This document shows positions 5,201-7,569 of a stretch of 7,569 nt of DNA, in pieces. A program made the translations under genes and the position numbers. Position 1 is the first letter of the stretch; each line of letters starts with the position of its first letter. The notes under the pieces were generated by a model, which searched no databases, was not told the origin of the DNA, and saw nothing but the letters and a program-made list of their open reading frames with translations. This DNA comes from an uncultured Holophagales bacterium (GTDB lineage Bacteria; Acidobacteriota; Thermoanaerobaculia; UBA5066): contig CALMDF010000346.1 of the NCBI GenBank assembly GCA_937864895.1, positions 1-7,569 of the forward strand, given 5' to 3'.

Positions 5201-7569
5201 AGACCGTCGCGCCCGCCCGCCCTGCCAGCCCCCCCTCCGACTGGGTCCTGGCGTTCCAGGAGACGCAGCGGCAGACCGCCGAGGCGCACGCCGTCTACCA
5301 GAGGGCGATGGCCGAGAGCCACTCCTCGTTCCTCCGGGTCGCCGAGTCGGGAATGCTCGGCCTGACCGCGATGGTGACGGGCCAGCCTCTCCCGCTTCCG
5401 GTGGCGCCGCCGGCGCGGGAGACCGTGCCGCGCTTCGCCCCCGAGCCGACGGTCCCGGAGTGGGCGCCGCCGCCGGCTCCGGTGACGGCTCCGGTTCCGG
5501 CCCCTTCCGCCGTCGAGGCTCCGAAGCCGGTCGAGACGCCGACCGCGACCCCTGCCGCCGTTCCCCCCGCCGCCGCGAGAGTCTCCGCTTCCGCCGCGCC
5601 GCCGTCCGGCGTCGACCTGCAGGCCCTGATGCTCGCGGTCGTCGCGGAGAAAACGGGCTACCCGGCCGACATGCTGAACCTCGGGATGGACCTCGAGAGG
5701 GACCTCGGGATCGATTCGATCAAGAGGGTCGAGATCCTCTCGGCCGTCGCCGACCAGGCGCCGGACCTGCGGTCGGTCGACATGGGGCACATGGGGTCGC
5801 TGCGCACGCTCGGCGCCATCGTCGAGTACATGAAGGGCCTCGGGCAGCCCGGAGCGCCGGCTTCTCCTGCAGCGCCGGTCCTCCCCGCGAAGGCCGCCCC
5901 CGCGCTGGGCCGCTTCTCGCTCGAGATCATCGCGGCCCCGGCCACGGGCCTCGCGCAGCCCGGGCTCCTCTCCGGCGGCGAGGTCTGGGTCACGGGCGCG
6001 CCCGGGCTGGACGAGCCCCTGGCCGCCCAGCTGCGAACCCGTGGCGTGAACGCGAAGGCGACGTCGAGCCTCCCGGCGGGCGCGACGGCGTGCGTCTACC
6101 TCGGCGGCCTTCGGGACGTCGCGGACGTCGACGAGGCGATCGCGGTCAACCGCGAAGCGTTCGCGCTGGCACGGTCGCTGGCGGGAAAGCTCGAGAAGGA
6201 ACGCGGCCTCTTCGTGACGGTTCAGGACACGGGAGCGTCCTTCGGGACGGGCCCGATGGACCCGCTCCGGGCATGGCTGGCGGGCCTGCCGGCGCTCGTG
6301 AAGACCGCCGGCCAGGAGTGGCCGCAGGCCTCCCTGAAGGCCGTCGACCTCGAGCGCGGCGGTCGCGCCCCGGAAGCGGTGGCGAAGGCCCTCGCGGCCG
6401 AGCTCCTCGAAGGGGGCGGCGAGGCGGAGGTCGCCCTCCCGGCGGCCGGCGGCCGGTTCACGCTTCAGAGCGTCGCGCGGCCGGTGGTGCCGGGCGCCCC
6501 GGTGATCGGAAGCGGGGACGTCGTCGTCGTCTCGGGCGGCGCCCGCGGCGTCACGGCGGCGTGCCTCGGGGAGTGGGCGCGGGAGAGCCGCGCGCGATTC
6601 GTCCTCCTCGGACGGACGCCGCTCTCGCCGGAGCCGGCCTGCTGCGCGGGCCTCGCGGACGAGTCGGGCCTGAAGAAGGCGCTCCTCGCCGAGGCCCGGG
6701 GCCTCGGGCAGAGCCCCACGCCCTCAGAGCTCGGCGCCCGGGTCCGTGAAGTGCTCTCGAACCGCGAGATCCGCCGGACCCTCGCCGCGATCGACGACGC
6801 GGGCGGCGAGGCGCGATACGAGGCCGGGAGCGTCGACGATGCCGGTTCCCTGAACGAGGTCCTGGCCCGGGTTCGCGCCGAGTGGGGCCCCGTCGCCGGG
6901 CTCGTCCACGCCGCGGGCGTCCTGGCCGACCGGAACATCTCGCAGAAGACCGACGAGCAGTTCGACCGGGTCTTCGACACGAAGGTGCAGGGGTTCCGCG
7001 CGCTCCTCGCCGCCACGGCGGACGACCCGCTGAAGCTCCTCTGCGTCTTCTCGTCGGTCTCGGCCCGCTGCGGCAACAACGGCCAGTCCGACTACGCCAT
7101 GGCGAACGAGGTCCTCGCGAAGGTCGCGTGGGCCGAGTCCCGCCGCCGCCCGGAGGTCCTCGTAAAGTCGTTCGGGTGGGGGCCCTGGGAGGGCGGCATG
7201 GTCACGCCGCAGCTGAAGGAGCGGTTCGCCTCGCTCGGCGTCCCGATGATCCCGCTCGCCGTCGGCGCCCGCATGTTCGCCGCCGAGGTCCGCGGGCCGG
7301 GGCGCCAGGACGTGGAGCTCGTCCTCGGCGGAGAGCCGAGGGCCGAGGCGCTCCTCTTCGCGGGCGCCGAGGCGCGGGTCCAGGAGCTCGAGGTGAAGGT
7401 CCAGCGAGGGAGCCACGGCTGGCTCGAAGGGCACTCGATCAAGGGGACCCCCGTCGTCCCCGTGGTCCTCGCGGCCGAGTGGCTCTCGCGCGCGGCCCGC
7501 TCGTTCCGGCCGGGCCTGGCACTCGCCGCGCTGCACGACGTGAAGGTGCTCAAGGGGATCCGGCTCGGG
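2239..7569 (+). CDS. pfaA: PfaA-type PUFA/secondary-lipid synthase subunit (KS-AT-ACP-KR-DH), C-terminus outside window
   Basis: Multidomain iterative synthase extending an acyl chain from malonyl units; 1777 residues are present, open to the last base. KS, residues ~10-465: active-site Cys211 in DAACAST, His346 in EAHGTGT, Lys382 and His387 in VKSQIGHAKAA, and GFGGSNFH at 454-461. AT, ~577-880: FLFPGQGSQYVGMG, nucleophile Ser679 in GHSLGE, NHNGPAQVVVSG, and His784 in AFHS, which points to malonyl rather than methylmalonyl. A Pro/Ala linker with a helical island (~1001-1050) follows. One ACP, ~1126-1201: Ser1160 in LGIDSIK. KR: GGARGVT at 1433-1439, HAAGV, and Lys1582, Ser1606, Tyr1619 and Asn1623 at classical spacing, then WGPWEGGMV; its insertion ending in REIRRTL is typical of PUFA-synthase-like KRs. 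A PKS-type DH begins near 1725 with HxxxGxxxxP (His1732 to Pro1741). PfaA usually has several tandem ACPs; here only one is seen. The KS-AT-ACP-KR order argues against HglE or an ordinary modular PKS, but the product cannot be read from sequence. Confidence 0.93.
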   Translation, partial: MKHDLSPNRQPIAVVGVSALFPGSTDATGFWKDILAGTDLIKDVPPSHWLVEDYYDPDPAAPDKTYAKRGAFLDPVDFDALGWGVPPATIPATDTSQLLALVVAQKVLEDALHGQFETADRSRVSVILGVTSAQELLSSMVSRLQRPVWVKSLRESGLPEDEVTAICDRIASHYVPWQESTFPGLLGNVVAGRIANRLNLGGTNCVTDAACASTLSALSMAVAELQLGHSDLVISGGVDTLNDIFMFLCFSKTPALSPSGDCRPFSDKADGTMLGEGLGMVALKRLEDAERDGDRIYAVIRGVGSSSDGRSKSVYAPVPAGQALALGRAYELAGYGPGTVELVEAHGTGTKAGDVAEFEGLRLVFDADGREDRQWCALGSVKSQIGHAKAAAGAAGLFKAIMALHHGVLPPTLKVDAPNPKLGLDESPFYLSTTPRPWVRDARHPRRASVSAFGFGGSNFHVALEEYRGPAPRAERLRTLEREMVVVCGDGAAEVVAKARELAREASGAKAGGLARLAHESQESYRPEASSRLALLAADPVALGTKLLEAAKRIEGAPGEPFALPDGTAYGVGPHDGGIAFLFPGQGSQYVGMGADLAMGFEAALGTWDRAANLELEAGTSLQEVVFPRPGFGEEKDKRDLARLTLTQWAQPAISAVSLSQLSLLEKIGLRADLAGGHSLGEVVALRAAGVLASDEDLLRVARKRGELMAEAAAVPGAMTALSLPVGEVRELLARLAPRVVVANHNGPAQVVVSGSTADVADLETSLKAEGIASQRLPVATAFHSGLVAGACEPFARFLADVPFASPRLPVYSNALAAPHGTAPEELRSALASQVASEVRFVEMVEAMYAAGARTFLEVGPGSVLTGLLGRILDGRPHVAVNLDRKGRSGVESLQLALARLVAAGVAMSPAKLFAESRPQAGAAASAAPKLAVSINGSNHGKLYPPPGGAASLPGPNPPRPVPAPPQAAPAPAQPPAEAPREIPMKNETVAPARPASPPSDWVLAFQETQRQTAEAHAVYQRAMAESHSSFLRVAESGMLGLTAMVTGQPLPLPVAPPARETVPRFAPEPTVPEWAPPPAPVTAPVPAPSAVEAPKPVETPTATPAAVPPAAARVSASAAPPSGVDLQALMLAVVAEKTGYPADMLNLGMDLERDLGIDSIKRVEILSAVADQAPDLRSVDMGHMGSLRTLGAIVEYMKGLGQPGAPASPAAPVLPAKAAPALGRFSLEIIAAPATGLAQPGLLSGGEVWVTGAPGLDEPLAAQLRTRGVNAKATSSLPAGATACVYLGGLRDVADVDEAIAVNREAFALARSLAGKLEKERGLFVTVQDTGASFGTGPMDPLRAWLAGLPALVKTAGQEWPQASLKAVDLERGGRAPEAVAKALAAELLEGGGEAEVALPAAGGRFTLQSVARPVVPGAPVIGSGDVVVVSGGARGVTAACLGEWARESRARFVLLGRTPLSPEPACCAGLADESGLKKALLAEARGLGQSPTPSELGARVREVLSNREIRRTLAAIDDAGGEARYEAGSVDDAGSLNEVLARVRAEWGPVAGLVHAAGVLADRNISQKTDEQFDRVFDTKVQGFRALLAATADDPLKLLCVFSSVSARCGNNGQSDYAMANEVLAKVAWAESRRRPEVLVKSFGWGPWEGGMVTPQLKERFASLGVPMIPLAVGARMFAAEVRGPGRQDVELVLGGEPRAEALLFAGAEARVQELEVKVQRGSHGWLEGHSIKGTPVVPVVLAAEWLSRAARSFRPGLALAALHDVKVLKGIRLG
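5080..5610 (+). other. Pro/Ala-rich interdomain linkers flanking a helical island in PfaA
   Basis: Between AT and ACP the protein is mostly Pro and Ala: residues ~950-1000 (for example PAPPQAAPAPAQPP) and ~1048-1125 (for example APVTAPVPAPSAVEAP). These are flexible tethers letting the ACP reach several active sites. Between them lies a non-repetitive, amphipathic and probably helical segment from DWVLAFQETQRQTAEAH to about residue 1050. As I recall, a similar Gln/His-containing segment precedes the ACPs in other PfaA proteins; its function is unknown to me. The region stays in frame. Confidence 0.6.
5614..5841 (+). other. Single acyl carrier protein domain of PfaA
   Basis: Residues ~1126-1201, from VDLQALMLAVVAEKTGYP to IVEYMKGL, form a complete four-helix carrier domain. 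Ser1160 in DLGIDSIKRVEIL is the phosphopantetheine attachment site; the LGIDSIK motif is the form characteristic of PUFA-synthase ACPs. No second copy of the motif or its flanks occurs before or after it: upstream is linker, and downstream a short Pro/Ala stretch leads directly into the KR region. The phosphopantetheinyl transferase that must activate it is not encoded in this window. Confidence 0.92.

Noticed and set aside
2092..5790. A 1232-codon open frame on the minus strand
   Set aside because: It lies antisense to pfaD/pfaA, which have clear catalytic motifs throughout. Its translation is Arg/Gly/Glu-rich low-complexity sequence with no domain, the usual result of high third-position GC suppressing stop codons.
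2766..6749. A 1327-codon open frame on the plus strand in a different frame from pfaA
   Set aside because: Arg/Pro/Gly-rich with no recognisable motif, and wholly inside the KS-AT-ACP-KR coding frame, which carries all active-site residues. Treated as a frame shadow.
6465..7536. Minus-strand open frames of 204 and 270 codons opposite the KR/DH region
   Set aside because: Antisense to intact KR catalytic residues (Lys1582, Ser1606, Tyr1619, Asn1623); composition and lack of motifs mark them as shadows.
1..7569. tRNA, rRNA, CRISPR array, insertion sequence or attachment site
   Set aside because: None seen: almost all of the window is coding, the two intergenic gaps are 58 and 43 bp, and no spaced direct repeats or transposase motifs are visible.

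Overview
The window comes from a very GC-rich bacterium (roughly 70% GC by eye). Codon choice is dominated by C- or G-ending codons, with CTC and GTC especially frequent. The sequence does not fix the phylum. From memory, a pfaD-type gene placed in front of a pfaA-type gene resembles the pfa1-pfa2 order of myxobacterial polyunsaturated fatty acid (PUFA) clusters, whereas marine gammaproteobacteria such as Shewanella have pfaA-B-C-D. Any Myxococcota-like or Acidobacteriota-like high-GC lineage would fit, and I would not go further.

Layout: (1) 1-514, minus strand: the N-terminal 171 residues of a TetR-family regulator that runs off the left edge. (2) 515-572: a short, comparatively AT-rich divergent regulatory region with a strong 23-bp inverted repeat (533-555), the obvious candidate operator. 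(3) 573-2195, plus strand: a full-length PfaD-type FMN-dependent enoyl reductase (540 aa). (4) 2196-2238: a 43-bp spacer with a perfect 12-bp palindrome and a modest ribosome binding site. (5) 2239-7569, plus strand: the first 1777 residues of a PfaA-type multidomain iterative polyketide/fatty-acid synthase, in frame to the last base and cut by the right edge. Domain order is KS - malonyl-type AT - Pro/Ala linker with a helical segment - one ACP - KR - start of a PKS-type DH.

How it works together: the PfaA-like protein would load malonyl units (AT), condense them (KS) on its ACP, reduce the beta-keto group (KR) and dehydrate (DH). The separate PfaD-like protein would reduce enoyl intermediates in trans. 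The divergent TetR regulator probably controls the operon through the shared operator. PfaB/PfaC-type subunits and a phosphopantetheinyl transferase are expected to the right but are not in the window.

The most notable point is that the PfaA-like subunit shows a single ACP, where PUFA synthases normally carry several in tandem. Either this is a PUFA-synthase-related 'secondary lipid' synthase with a different product, or an assembly has collapsed a repeated ACP array. The sequence alone cannot decide between these.
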